Shown here one piece after another: positions 9,060-17,693 of a stretch of DNA of 64,000 nt. The notes under the pieces were generated by a model. The model searched no databases. It had not been told where the DNA came from and saw only the letters and a list, made by a program, of their open reading frames with translations. Positions within the stretch are counted from its first letter, which is position 1, and every line of letters begins with the position of its first letter. The translations under genes and the position numbers were made by a program. Source of the DNA: Clostridia bacterium (GTDB lineage Bacteria > Bacillota > Clostridia > Lachnospirales > Lachnospiraceae); NCBI GenBank assembly GCA_003249225.1, contig QKJQ01000001.1, positions 1 through 64,000 on the forward strand, written 5' to 3'.

Positions 9060-10304
9060 TTATGCACTTTGTCTGGCGTGTCCGGCAATGCTGTGTTTGT
9101 ACTGTTTGCTTCCACTGTTTTTATTCTTATCTTTGAAGGCCAGCTTTAAGAGAATCGGTGCCACTATGGTCGTTGCCACAACAACAATAACGATCGGGCC
9201 GAACATGGTCGAAGACATAATGTCAAGAGAGGCTCCTTTGCTTGCAACAATCAAAGCAACTTCTCCTCTGGATATCATACCACAGCCAATCTGCAGACTT
9301 TCTTTCTTGTTAAACTTACACGCTCTTGCGCCTGCCCCGCATCCGATGATCTTTGTAAGCAATGCTACGACAGTAAGCAGTACAGCAAACAGGATAATTT
9401 CCATGGTCATCTCCGGAAGAACAACTTTTAAACCAATGCTGGCAAAGAAAATCGGAGACAGCAATACATAGGAAACCGTCTCGAACCGACTCGAAATATA
9501 CTCAGAAAATTTAGAATTGGATATTACAAGTCCTGCTATATATGCCCCTGTAATATCGGCAACACCAAAGAAAACTTCCGATGAATAGGACATCAGCAGA
9601 CAGTAAACAAAAGCAAGTATAACAAAACGTCTCATATCTTTATTATAATGCAATGTGATCTTCCTGAAAATATAAAAGAAGATAATTCCTGAAACAATTG
9701 AAAACACAAAGAAAAGAGCAATCTTCCCAAGCACGATCATAAAATGCACGGATGTATCTGCGAGACTTGTTATAAATGTCAGAGCCACAATGCCCAAAAT
9801 ATCATCAATTATAGCAGCACCAAGAATTGCCGTACCAACATCGCTTCGCAGCTTTCCCATTTCTTTTAATGTTTCGACCGTTATACTGACAGAAGTCGCC
9901 GTCAGAATGACACCGATGAACATATTCTGTAAAAATAATGAGGCTTCAATATCAGACTCCATAACTCCCGGTCTGTTGAACCCAAAGGCCACGAAATATC
10001 CGCCGATTAAAGGTATAATGACACCCAGAACAGCAATGAGCAACGATGCTTTTCCTGTTTTCTTGAATTCCTTGATATCCGTTTCCAGACCGGCTGCAAA
10101 CATCAGAATGATTACCCCGACCTCGGATAATGAAATGATAAAGTCCGTCTCCTGCAGAATATTAAAACAGGCAGGACCAAGCAATAAGCCTGCAAGCAGC
10201 GCCCCAACGACCTGCGGCATCCTGAACTTCCTGGTGAGCAATCCAAAAGCTTTTGTACTAAGCAGGATCAATGCCAGGTCAATCAAAAACTTGTACGATT
10301 CCAT
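9060..10304 (-). CDS. CPA2-family cation/proton antiporter
   Basis: This 414-residue integral membrane protein has about 12-13 hydrophobic segments of the KefB/GerN/NapA type. It begins directly in a membrane segment (FLIDLALILLSTKAFGLLTRK) and has the GALLAGLLLGP motif of CPA2 carriers. The acidic pair in IIDDILGIVAL is the expected proton/cation site. There is no C-terminal TrkA-N or TrkA-C domain, so it is the short antiporter-only form. It would exchange Na+ or K+ for H+ across the cytoplasmic membrane. The start at 10304 has AGAAGGGAA. It is monocistronic, with its own promoter at 10360-10388. Confidence 0.9.
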   Translation of the reverse strand: MESYKFLIDLALILLSTKAFGLLTRKFRMPQVVGALLAGLLLGPACFNILQETDFIISLSEVGVIILMFAAGLETDIKEFKKTGKASLLIAVLGVIIPLIGGYFVAFGFNRPGVMESDIEASLFLQNMFIGVILTATSVSITVETLKEMGKLRSDVGTAILGAAIIDDILGIVALTFITSLADTSVHFMIVLGKIALFFVFSIVSGIIFFYIFRKITLHYNKDMRRFVILAFVYCLLMSYSSEVFFGVADITGAYIAGLVISNSKFSEYISSRFETVSYVLLSPIFFASIGLKVVLPEMTMEIILFAVLLTVVALLTKIIGCGAGARACKFNKKESLQIGCGMISRGEVALIVASKGASLDIMSSTMFGPIVIVVVATTIVAPILLKLAFKDKNKNSGSKQYKHSIAGHARQSA

Positions 10305-10359
10305 AGTACGATTCCCTTCTTCTCAAAAGTAAGAACTTTGTAAAAACCCTTTGTCGTCT

Positions 10360-10388
10360 ATGGTACTCCATTTCTACAAGCATTGCAA
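10360..10388 (-). promoter_or_regulatory. Promoter of the CPA2 antiporter
   Basis: On the minus strand TTGCAA (10383-10388) is followed after 17 bases by TACCAT (10360-10365), 56 bases upstream of the antiporter ATG. Confidence 0.6.
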
Positions 10389-10441
10389 GAATTTTAGTGT
10401 CTTATTTCCTATTTGTTACTGCTTGATTTTTCTCGGATTAT

Positions 10442-10457
10442 GTGATAGGGTAATCAC
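10442..10457. promoter_or_regulatory. Palindromic operator-like site before the lipoprotein gene
   Basis: GTGAT, six bases, ATCAC forms a perfect 5-base inverted repeat 34 bases before the lipoprotein start. A possible -35 TTGATT lies just upstream and the palindrome covers the expected -10 area. The protein that would bind is unknown. Confidence 0.4.
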
Positions 10458-10490
10458 TACGTTATTAAATATTTTATTGAGAGGACTACT

Positions 10491-11138
10491 ATGAAGAAAG
10501 CATTTTTCCTTGTGCCACTTGTTCTAACTGCAGCTTTGCTTATCGCCTGTAAGGGTACCGATACAGATACAGCTGAAACAACAGATGCTACACCGACCGT
10601 AACAATAACAGCAGAAGCATCCCCCACTGATGAACCCATAACAGAAGCAACAAAAGCACCGACTGACCAGCCGGAAGATACAGCGACTGGTACGCCGACT
10701 CCCACACCGGAACCGGTAGCTGTTGATACACCGGTAGATCCGGAAATTCCAGATTTTTCAGGTTCCTGGTTCGAAATCTTTGCTCATAAAGGATATCTTA
10801 CACTGGTACAGGATGGATATAACATCACTGCTACCTGCTCCTGGCCCAGCAGTGCAAATGAAATCTATGAATACAGCTTCAGCGGTGTTCTCGACCCTGA
10901 GACATATATCATGGAGTACACCGATGGTGTCTGCAGCATCAATACCTATGAGAGTGAGGATGCCTACACAACCTCCACAGGATATGAGAATGGCACAGGC
11001 CGTCTGGTCTTCACAGAAGAAGGACTGGAATGGTATGACGACATGAACGATGCAGATGATCTTGGAATGCCGAATTATTTTAATCACACGGCATCAGGTC
11101 CAGCGGTAACGGATGCACCAGCTTCAGACGGTAATTAG
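10491..11138 (+). CDS. Lipoprotein with Thr/Pro-rich linker and compact beta domain
   Basis: This 215-residue protein starts behind TTGAGAGGAC. Residues 1-20 are a lipoprotein signal with lipobox LIAC, so Cys20 should be diacylated and the protein held outside the membrane. Residues 21-85 are a low-complexity Thr/Pro/Glu linker of the kind that spans a cell wall. Residues about 90-200 begin FSGSWFEIF and are rich in aromatic and acidic residues, suggesting a small beta-barrel or sandwich. I recognise no named family. A strong terminator follows, and the next gene is a convergent SLH protein. Confidence 0.8.
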   Translation: MKKAFFLVPLVLTAALLIACKGTDTDTAETTDATPTVTITAEASPTDEPITEATKAPTDQPEDTATGTPTPTPEPVAVDTPVDPEIPDFSGSWFEIFAHKGYLTLVQDGYNITATCSWPSSANEIYEYSFSGVLDPETYIMEYTDGVCSINTYESEDAYTTSTGYENGTGRLVFTEEGLEWYDDMNDADDLGMPNYFNHTASGPAVTDAPASDGN

Positions 11139-11185
11139 CAAGTACTTTTTTCTAAACGCTTGGAAAATTCATAAATGGAATAAAA

Positions 11186-11228
11186 AAAAGACAGAAATCG
11201 CATTTCATGCCGTTTCTGTCTTTTTCTA
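11186..11228. terminator. Bidirectional terminator after the lipoprotein gene
   Basis: The arms AAAAGACAGAAA (11186-11197) and TTTCTGTCTTTT (11213-11224) pair perfectly, with T-rich tails on both sides. It serves the lipoprotein gene and possibly the convergent SLH gene. Downstream to 11330 is only a T-rich stretch of TTCTTCTAT-like motifs. Confidence 0.92.
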
Positions 11229-11330
11229 TCGCATTCTGTAATCAAATCTTAGTTTCTTCTATTATTATTTCTTCATAATTATTTTCTTCTATATTGTTTT
11301 CTTCTTACTTAATTCCTATCGTTCGTTTTA

Positions 11331-12410
11331 TTACTGTACTTCAATATAATAACCATCCTGATCAATAAAATCATCCGTTACCGTTACATAAGCCCTGAGT
11401 CCTGCTATTTTATCTTTGATTGCTTCAAAAGCATCTCCGGACAAAGTGTCTGTGAATACCAGTTCATCCTTTCCAGCAATCTCAGTTGTCATCAGGGCAT
11501 CCGTGAACATTCGGTCCGCCGACCACTGATATAATACATTCTGTTCTTCATCAAGCAGTACATAATCAAAAACTTTACCGCTTAAAGAATTAAGATATAC
11601 AGAAGTCGTATTCGGATTGGTGACCTTAATACTCACCTGGATGCTATCGTTGTTCAAAACGGCATCTGGTGTTACTCTCACATCCTGCATTTCTTCTGCT
11701 AAGAGACTCGATAAACGATAGATCACAATGGCCGCATCACCTCTGCTGGCAGTACCCTGCGGATGGAACAGATTGTTCTTTCCCTTGATCAGACCTGCCT
11801 GCTGCGCTCTTGCAATATCATCGTTGTATATCGGTGTAATCTGATCCGCATCATCAAACGTTGCGAGCATCATTATGCTCATTGAAGGATAGTTATCGCC
11901 CAGCAGATACTGGTATGCTTTCATCAGATAATGAATCATTTCTTCTCTTGTTATTGTGGCATCCCCATTAAAATCTCCGCCAGCTTCAAACACCCCTGCT
12001 GTGACCAGATCAATTACCTGGTTGGAATAGACTGCATCACCATCAAGATCATCAAAATAATCCGCGGCATTCGGTGCAACAAAATATTCCATATGGATAT
12101 CCATTGCCTTTGCCAGCATATAGCTAAATTCACCTTTGGTTATTGACTGATACGGTGAAAATACTCCACTGTCCCACGAAATGGCATCCTGTCCTGCCAA
12201 AAAGCTGACCGCATCGTTTGACCAGTGTCCTGTAACATCCGCATACAATTGATACGAAATGAGAATTGGCTGCATAATTGATTCACTGCCAAATAAACTG
12301 TCATAGGAAACAGACGTAACCTCTGCCGGAACTTCTGCCATTGCTGTTATATTCGGTGAAGAGAGCAGCATAGCTGCTGTTAATGCAAATCCTATTGTTC
12401 TGTATTTCAT
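11331..12410 (-). CDS. Exported protein with three SLH repeats
   Basis: The start is placed at the ATG at 12410 because GGAGG lies six bases upstream and the sequence that follows (MKYRTIGFALTAAMLL) is a Sec signal ending near AMA. Starting 66 bases earlier would put 22 polar residues before the signal. Three SLH repeats run from about residue 50 to 230: DVTGHWSNDAVSFLAGQD, the YFDDLDGD repeat with ITREEM, and FDDADQITPIYNDDIARAQ with TASRGDA. A C-terminal beta-rich domain of about 110 residues follows; it resembles the intracellular-inhibitor/BsuPI-like beta sandwiches often found at the end of SLH proteins, but that match is uncertain. Probably attached to the cell wall. Confidence 0.85.
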   Translation of the reverse strand: MKYRTIGFALTAAMLLSSPNITAMAEVPAEVTSVSYDSLFGSESIMQPILISYQLYADVTGHWSNDAVSFLAGQDAISWDSGVFSPYQSITKGEFSYMLAKAMDIHMEYFVAPNAADYFDDLDGDAVYSNQVIDLVTAGVFEAGGDFNGDATITREEMIHYLMKAYQYLLGDNYPSMSIMMLATFDDADQITPIYNDDIARAQQAGLIKGKNNLFHPQGTASRGDAAIVIYRLSSLLAEEMQDVRVTPDAVLNNDSIQVSIKVTNPNTTSVYLNSLSGKVFDYVLLDEEQNVLYQWSADRMFTDALMTTEIAGKDELVFTDTLSGDAFEAIKDKIAGLRAYVTVTDDFIDQDGYYIEVQ

Positions 12411-12572
12411 AGAAACCTCCATTCTGTAAACTGAATTTACAGGGATTAGACGGTGTAAGCATCTATCCGGTTCCATTCCTCTGTAATCATTAACATTGCC
12501 TGTGCATGTAACGGTCCGGATCTGCCTTACTAATCTTTATCAAATCCAATGCTTCCTGCGCTTTCTCCCGTC

Positions 12573-13007
12573 CTATACCGCCACTGCAGCTTCGGGAACG
12601 TTCACGATCATCATCATTCCGCATCCCTCGTTATCATTCGGACGCTTGTGAAATCCGTGTTTGCAATAGAATTCTTCCTTTCCGACAGCTGCCATAAGCC
12701 CGATTCGTATCGTCGAACCAGGTACTGCCTCTGCTTTTATATATTCCAGCAGATCAAGCAAAATAGTCTGCCCAATTCCTTTTCCCTGATACTCCGGCAG
12801 GATGAAGAGATCCTGAATGTAAGCAATTTTAGCCATGTCACCTACGACCCGTCCCATGCCTACCGTCTTCCCATTCACTTTAGCAGCAATCAGATACGGT
12901 GTGTTTTTGAGCGCCTTTTTGATCATTTCAATGCTTGGTTCTCCAAAACCTACACTTTTCTGTAAAAAACAAAATTCTTCCGCGGTAAGCTCATGTACAA
13001 ATTTCAT
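12573..13007 (-). CDS. GNAT-family N-acetyltransferase
   Basis: The start is set at 13007, where GAGGG precedes the ATG and the product begins MKFVHELTAEEF, giving 144 residues. The acetyl-CoA motif A appears as LFILPEYQGKGIGQTIL, with the Q/RxxGxG/A pyrophosphate loop. The C-terminal GFHKRPNDNEGCGMMM strand is typical of small cytoplasmic GNAT enzymes. The acceptor substrate is not predictable. It is a single gene between the SLH gene and the MMPL terminator. Confidence 0.88.
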   Translation of the reverse strand: MKFVHELTAEEFCFLQKSVGFGEPSIEMIKKALKNTPYLIAAKVNGKTVGMGRVVGDMAKIAYIQDLFILPEYQGKGIGQTILLDLLEYIKAEAVPGSTIRIGLMAAVGKEEFYCKHGFHKRPNDNEGCGMMMIVNVPEAAVAV

Positions 13008-13072
13008 ACCATTCCCTCTTTTCTTATTTATAGAATTTGTGAAACAATCCTTGCATTGAACAGGTTCATAAA

Positions 13073-13125
13073 GCAAACAAAAAGGACCCTGTTGATGTTC
13101 TGCTGAACATTCAATACGGTCCTTT
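13073..13125 (-). terminator. Terminator likely closing the MMPL transporter transcript
   Basis: AAAGGACC (13081-13088) pairs perfectly with GGTCCTTT (13118-13125), with further pairing inside (TTGATGTTC with GAACATTCAA). The minus strand continues TTTTTGTTTG. It lies 190 bases past the MMPL stop and just before the GNAT start. Confidence 0.75.
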
Positions 13126-13317
13126 GCTCTATACCTGTCAGACCGCAGACTTACAAGACATCTTTCTTCCTGTAACTCTGCGCTATGCTCGTTACATGGA
13201 AAAATGTCTGGATCTGCGTCTTAAACTTGTAACAGTCAAGTTGCGAATCATCTGTTTTCCTCCATTTGTCTTCGTAAAAATATATTGTGACTACAATATC
13301 ATTTTTCTATGGTCAGG
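13126..13317. other. Non-coding gap, no feature seen
   Basis: The stretch between the MMPL stop and the terminator at 13073-13125 has no credible start with a ribosome site on either strand and no strong hairpin. It is probably the 3' untranslated end of the transporter mRNA. Confidence 0.5.
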
Positions 13318-15759
13318 TCAAGATTTATTTTTCTTTTCTATGATCCAGCGGTCCAGTGCGGAAAGCATTCCCGGCAGCAGGAATATGATCAGCAGTGTGG
13401 CACACAGGGCACCCTTTGATATACTCTCGCAGATCTGGCTGATCGCAGGGTTTGTAAAAGCATTTCCCAGGATTCCGGTAACGATTATCATAATTGCACC
13501 GGACGTCATGATCGTTGGCAGAGATTCTGTGTAAGAAGCCCACAGAGCTTCCCTCTTTTCCTTGGTTCTTCGGTGTTCTCTGTAATAGGATGTGAATAGG
13601 ATTCCATAGTCAATGGTCGCACCCATCAGGATACACTGCACCACTAATAGTGCAATAAAATAAATGCTGTAACCCTGTATGTTTATGATTCCCATCATGA
13701 TAAATACACTGCATTGAATAACAAGGACCAGAATGAGCGGAATCAGGAAGGAACGGAACGTCACCGCTACGACTAAGAAGATCGCCACGGCAGTAATAAT
13801 GGTAATACGGTTCAGCTCACTTTTAAAGCTCTGTGACATTTCGTATGCCATCGGTGAATTACCGATCAGATAAAAATCATTCGTCAGTTCTGCTTCCCCG
13901 GATTTTTGAAGATCATCGATAAATGTCATGGTCTCATCCGTCGCTTCCGGCAGGGTTGTCGTTATTATGAGTCTGCCATAGGTATCTCCCAAAAGCTGCG
14001 CTGCGCCTTCTTTCATTGTTTCATACGTAGTGTTAAGCTGCGCTGCGGTTGTTGCATCAAATAAGCTGGCTACAAAGGAACCGCTTGAAAACTCATTCAC
14101 AAGATTTTCTATAAAATCAAAGACCGAGATTGTTATGCCATCCGGATTCATCTGTGCATCAGCTGCTGAAAAGTACATCTCATAAAGCAGTTTTGCCATT
14201 GATTCATCCAGTCCCGCCATAGCTGCAAATTCGGAATACGTCATCTCCTGTGCCAGTACAGCGGAAGCCTGATCTCCCATGGACTGCAGCGTTGCGAACT
14301 GCTGCATCATATCCTGTGTAATAAACGACGAAGCCAGTGGATTTTGCATCATCTCCTGCATAAAGGGAAGCAGAATAGAAAGCTGGACTTTCGCAGTCTC
14401 AAGTGTATTCTGATCTGCTGTCATGTGATAATACAGCCATTGCACAGTGGATGCATCCATGCCAAGACTTCCCGCCATTTCAGATGCGGTAAGTTCCTTA
14501 CCAAGTGTATTGGCATACCCATTCACTGAGCTGACATTTTCATTTGCCTCAAGATCACTTACGATTCCTGCTATATTTTCCTCGTCCGCTTTGTCATACA
14601 AAAGGACAATGGTATTCTCGGCAGGAAAGATATTCGCGATTTTATCATTTTGTTCAAGAATATAAGAAATATTCGTCGAACTGCGATACCATAACATGAA
14701 TATAAAAAGTCCCAAAAAGGCGAGTGTAATGATCCATCTTCCTTTTACTCCAAATCCTGCAAGATGTTTCAGGGAAGGCAGATATACTTTCTTCTTTGTC
14801 TTTTCTATAAAATTGTCGAACGTTACAATAAGGAATGGAAGAACCGTAAAGATACTGAACAAACTGAAAGCCACACCTTTTGCAAGAACGATGCCCATAT
14901 CCTCACCGATCTTAAAGCTCATCAATACCAGAACAAGAAGTCCGACGATCGTTGTTACTGAGCTACCAAGGATGGCACCGATCGAGTGCTGTAAGGCATT
15001 GATCATGGCAAGGATCCTTGACTCTTCCTTTTTCTTTTCCTGTCGGTACCGGTTCATCAGCATGATGGAGTAGTCAACAGATAGAGCAAGCTGTAATATC
15101 GCCGTAATTGAATTTGTCATGGTCGATACGCTTGGCAGGAATGCATTCGTTCCCATGTTCATGAAGATTGCCATTGCAATTGCCAGAATAAAGAATATCG
15201 GTTCCGCAAAGGAATCACTCAGAATGAACAGGATCAGAATCAAAAGCCCGGCAGCAAGAGCAATGATCCAGAGTGGAAGATCTTCGGCGTTTGCTGTTAC
15301 AATATCTCCATCTGTTTCTATCTCATAGTCTTTTTCCATGGTATTTACGATGGTGTCATAGGTATCTTTTGCTTCCTTTGAATCGGTCGCCTGATCCAGG
15401 GTCACAACATACAAAGAATAACCATCCTTTTGATAATCTGTACTTTCCGCATCGTAAGCCACGTTAGTTACATGGTCAAATGCAGCGAGGCTGTCATATA
15501 TCGTTTCATTTTCCGTCGAACTAAGACCTGTAAACATGATTCGGAAGGACCCGTAATCATTTGTTTCATCTAACTCACCAAATTCTGCGTTCATAAGCGC
15601 CAGGCCGTTTTTCATCGGCGAATCATCCGGCAGATATTCTGTCATATCATCATTTAGAACGATTTTAGGGATTAAAAAGATCGACCCTGCTGTAAGGACA
15701 AGCACAAATAAAAATAAATACAAACGTTTGTTAACAATAAATTCTGCTACTTTTCTCAT
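13318..15759 (-). CDS. MMPL/RND-family transporter
   Basis: The ATG at 15759 has GGAG six bases upstream (itself overlapping an earlier in-frame ATG at 15771), giving 813 residues. The layout is two-fold: one membrane segment, a large extracellular loop and a five- to six-helix bundle (about residues 165-340), then a second single helix, loop (about 370-640) and bundle to the C-terminus. ALSVDYSIMLMNRYRQEKKK and GATIDYGILFTSYYREHRR are the paired signature segments of the MMPL domain, each with the central Asp used for proton coupling. Such proteins export lipids or amphiphilic drugs. Divergent from a TetR gene, which is probably its regulator. Confidence 0.9.
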   Translation of the reverse strand: MRKVAEFIVNKRLYLFLFVLVLTAGSIFLIPKIVLNDDMTEYLPDDSPMKNGLALMNAEFGELDETNDYGSFRIMFTGLSSTENETIYDSLAAFDHVTNVAYDAESTDYQKDGYSLYVVTLDQATDSKEAKDTYDTIVNTMEKDYEIETDGDIVTANAEDLPLWIIALAAGLLILILFILSDSFAEPIFFILAIAMAIFMNMGTNAFLPSVSTMTNSITAILQLALSVDYSIMLMNRYRQEKKKEESRILAMINALQHSIGAILGSSVTTIVGLLVLVLMSFKIGEDMGIVLAKGVAFSLFSIFTVLPFLIVTFDNFIEKTKKKVYLPSLKHLAGFGVKGRWIITLAFLGLFIFMLWYRSSTNISYILEQNDKIANIFPAENTIVLLYDKADEENIAGIVSDLEANENVSSVNGYANTLGKELTASEMAGSLGMDASTVQWLYYHMTADQNTLETAKVQLSILLPFMQEMMQNPLASSFITQDMMQQFATLQSMGDQASAVLAQEMTYSEFAAMAGLDESMAKLLYEMYFSAADAQMNPDGITISVFDFIENLVNEFSSGSFVASLFDATTAAQLNTTYETMKEGAAQLLGDTYGRLIITTTLPEATDETMTFIDDLQKSGEAELTNDFYLIGNSPMAYEMSQSFKSELNRITIITAVAIFLVVAVTFRSFLIPLILVLVIQCSVFIMMGIINIQGYSIYFIALLVVQCILMGATIDYGILFTSYYREHRRTKEKREALWASYTESLPTIMTSGAIMIIVTGILGNAFTNPAISQICESISKGALCATLLIIFLLPGMLSALDRWIIEKKNKS

Positions 15760-15836
15760 ATTCTGCTCCATTTCTTATAATCATGGCTTGGCATAGCATT
15801 CTTATGCCATTCTGATTGACTTCCTTTTGTAAAAGC

Positions 15837-15865
15837 AGTATAGTAAACAAAAGATTATTTTGCAA
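15837..15865 (-). promoter_or_regulatory. Promoter of the MMPL transporter with flanking inverted repeat
   Basis: TTGCAA (15860-15865) lies 17 bases before TATACT (15837-15842, minus strand), about 78 bases before the transporter start. The -35 is part of an inverted repeat, TTTTGCA and TGCAAAA, about 27 bases apart. A repressor site here is plausible. Confidence 0.7.
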
Positions 15866-15977
15866 CCAACTGTTGAGTTTTTATTGGATGCAAAAGCAAC
15901 AATATCCTTATTAAATGTTGCTTTCAAGGCATTTTTTACATAGTTTTAATAAGTAGCAGGTCAAAAGTAAGGAAATC

Positions 15978-16026
15978 CGCTCGTTCAAACTTATTATGCG
16001 CTGAAAACCCGCGCAGAAAGTGAGGT
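15978..16026 (+). repeat. Direct repeat copy 1 in the tetR leader
   Basis: This 49-base block recurs 99 bases downstream with one mismatch (C to T). It ends GTGAGGTT and is followed by ATG TCG AAA TTG TAA, a four-codon reading frame behind a ribosome site, so the copy looks like an old gene start cut short. Confidence 0.9.
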
Positions 16027-16029
16027 TAT

Positions 16030-16053
16030 GTCGAAATTGTAAACATTTTCGAC
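16030..16053. promoter_or_regulatory. Palindrome between the two leader repeats, candidate TetR operator
   Basis: GTCGAAATT and ATTTTCGAC are arms of a 24-base imperfect palindrome with one mismatched pair. It lies 77 bases before the tetR start. TetR-family proteins usually bind such palindromes near their own promoter. Binding is inferred. Confidence 0.45.
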
Positions 16054-16076
16054 CAGTAAGTTTGTTCCTCGCGTCT

Positions 16077-16125
16077 CGCTCGTTCAAACTTATTATGCGC
16101 TGAAAATCCGCGCAGAAAGTGAGGT
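16077..16125 (+). repeat. Direct repeat copy 2, supplying the tetR ribosome site
   Basis: The second copy of the 49-base block ends with GTGAGGT, which is the ribosome site used by the TetR gene starting at 16130. The repeat period is 99 bases. Confidence 0.9.
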
Positions 16126-16129
16126 AGGT

Positions 16130-16687
16130 ATGGAAAATCAAAGAGTACGGTTAACAAAGTCTCTGCTAAAAGGTGCTCTTACCGATTTATTAAAGGAAAA
16201 GGACCTTGTTAAGATATCGGTCCGTGAACTCTGTGACATTGCACAGATCAACCGGACTACTTTCTATAAATATTATGGCAGCCAGTTTGATTTATTTTCA
16301 GAAATGGAAGAAGATCTGTTTATTGAGATTGAAAAGAATCTTGTTGTATCTGCCAACATGGATCCGGGTATTATTCGCCAGCGATTTATAAATTTGCTGA
16401 TCTACTTCCAGAATAACAGAGAATTCTGTCAGATCCTGATCAACACGAATACGGATAACAATTTTCCGGAAAAACTCCTGAACTTTCACCCGATTAAAGA
16501 CTACCTGAATTATCTGATTGCCAGCAATCGCTATACAGAATCTCAAGCCTCCTATGTCTATGATTTCATCGTTCACGGCGGGTATCAGATCGCCAGAGAC
16601 TGGCTGAACAAAGAAGAAAGGGAATCCCCAGAGGACCTGGCAGATTTTATTATGTCACTGGCTAATAAACATCTGAGTCCGGCTTAA
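16130..16687 (+). CDS. TetR/AcrR-family regulator
   Basis: This 185-residue protein starts at an ATG behind GTGAGGTAGGT. The N-terminal TetR helix-turn-helix is clear (VKISVRELCDIAQINRTTFY, then KYYGSQFDLF, residues about 26-58). The C-terminal ligand domain resembles the TetR_C_7/DhaS-like group of small Firmicutes regulators. It is divergent from the MMPL transporter, the usual arrangement for a repressor of an exporter, and lies downstream of a duplicated leader with a palindrome. The inferred role is ligand-responsive control of the transporter and of itself. Confidence 0.88.
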   Translation: MENQRVRLTKSLLKGALTDLLKEKDLVKISVRELCDIAQINRTTFYKYYGSQFDLFSEMEEDLFIEIEKNLVVSANMDPGIIRQRFINLLIYFQNNREFCQILINTNTDNNFPEKLLNFHPIKDYLNYLIASNRYTESQASYVYDFIVHGGYQIARDWLNKEERESPEDLADFIMSLANKHLSPA

Positions 16688-16783
16688 GAGGAGATACCCT
16701 TCCTTTTCTATAGTACTGATATTCAATTATTCTTGTTCTTTTTTATTTTAATACTATGTTCTGCTTCACTCTGTCTTTGAAGG

Positions 16784-17689
16784 TCATCCCTTCAGTCCCT
16801 CCGTACTGATTCCCTCCACCAGATATTTTTGAAAGAAAATAAATATCAGGAACACCGGAACCAGGGAAAGTGAAGACATTGCGAACATTGCACCCCAGTC
16901 CGACTGGGAGGATGGATCCGCAAACATTTTCAGTGCAAGCGATACCGGATAACTGCTTGGTTTATTCAGATACAACAAGGCTCCAAAGAAATCATCCCAT
17001 CTCCACATAAAAGAAAAAATACAAGTTGTGATTATAGAGGGTACGATCATTGGCAGAATGATCTTCGTAAATACACCATAGTAGGAGCAGCCATCAATTC
17101 TGGCTGCTTCATCCATTTCTTTTGGAATTCCTTTAATGAACTGCATGTTCAAAAAAATGAAAAAAGCTTGTCCAAAGAAATGCGGTACGGTAAGCGGCAG
17201 GATTGTGTTGATCCAGTTCAGCTTTTGAAATATTAAGAACTGCGGAATCATGACGACCTGATAGGGAAGCATCATCGTCAGCATCATACAGGAAAACCAG
17301 AAATTCTTTCCCTTGAACTGAAATCTAGCAAAACCATAGGCAATTATAACCCCGGATGCAACGGCTCCTATGGTCGCTGTTATCGTAATAAGAAATGAAT
17401 TTTTAAAAAAAGTTCCAAACGAATAATCTGCAAAGCCCTTCCATCCATTCGTATAATTTTCGAACATAAAGGTTTCCGGTATCAGATTGTCTGCATCCCG
17501 AAAGATGGACGAACTTTCTTTGAATGAACTCATGATCATCCAGAGCAGAGGATAGATCATAACAATACCAAACAGAGTAACCAGCACATGATAAATGGTC
17601 GACGATGCTAATTTTTTGATCTTTTTTGATGTCGATCCCGACTGCTTACTTCTGTTTCTTTTTTTATCTGCTGTAACTGCCTGTTCCAT
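16784..17689 (-). CDS. Carbohydrate ABC transporter permease, MalG type
   Basis: The start at 17689 is chosen because AAAGGAGTGAGGGA precedes that ATG and it lies just after the stop of the first permease (17694); the upstream ATG at 17710 has no ribosome site. The 301-residue product has an N-terminal charged tail, six membrane segments and the EAA loop MDEAARIDGCSYYGVFTKIILPM that contacts the ATPase. It belongs to the CUT1 (sugar) class. No ATPase gene is present here, so a shared MsmX-type ATPase elsewhere would be needed. Last gene of the binding-protein operon. Confidence 0.9.
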   Translation of the reverse strand: MEQAVTADKKRNRSKQSGSTSKKIKKLASSTIYHVLVTLFGIVMIYPLLWMIMSSFKESSSIFRDADNLIPETFMFENYTNGWKGFADYSFGTFFKNSFLITITATIGAVASGVIIAYGFARFQFKGKNFWFSCMMLTMMLPYQVVMIPQFLIFQKLNWINTILPLTVPHFFGQAFFIFLNMQFIKGIPKEMDEAARIDGCSYYGVFTKIILPMIVPSIITTCIFSFMWRWDDFFGALLYLNKPSSYPVSLALKMFADPSSQSDWGAMFAMSSLSLVPVFLIFIFFQKYLVEGISTEGLKG

Positions 17690-17693
17690 TCCC

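Noticed and set aside
13124-13534. A 136-codon plus-strand frame behind the MMPL gene
   Set aside because: Most of it is antisense to the transporter's last helices, and its start has no ribosome site.
15978-16125. Possible insertion-sequence or MITE ends
   Set aside because: The repeats are direct rather than inverted, there is no transposase or target-site duplication, and the second copy contains the working tetR ribosome site.
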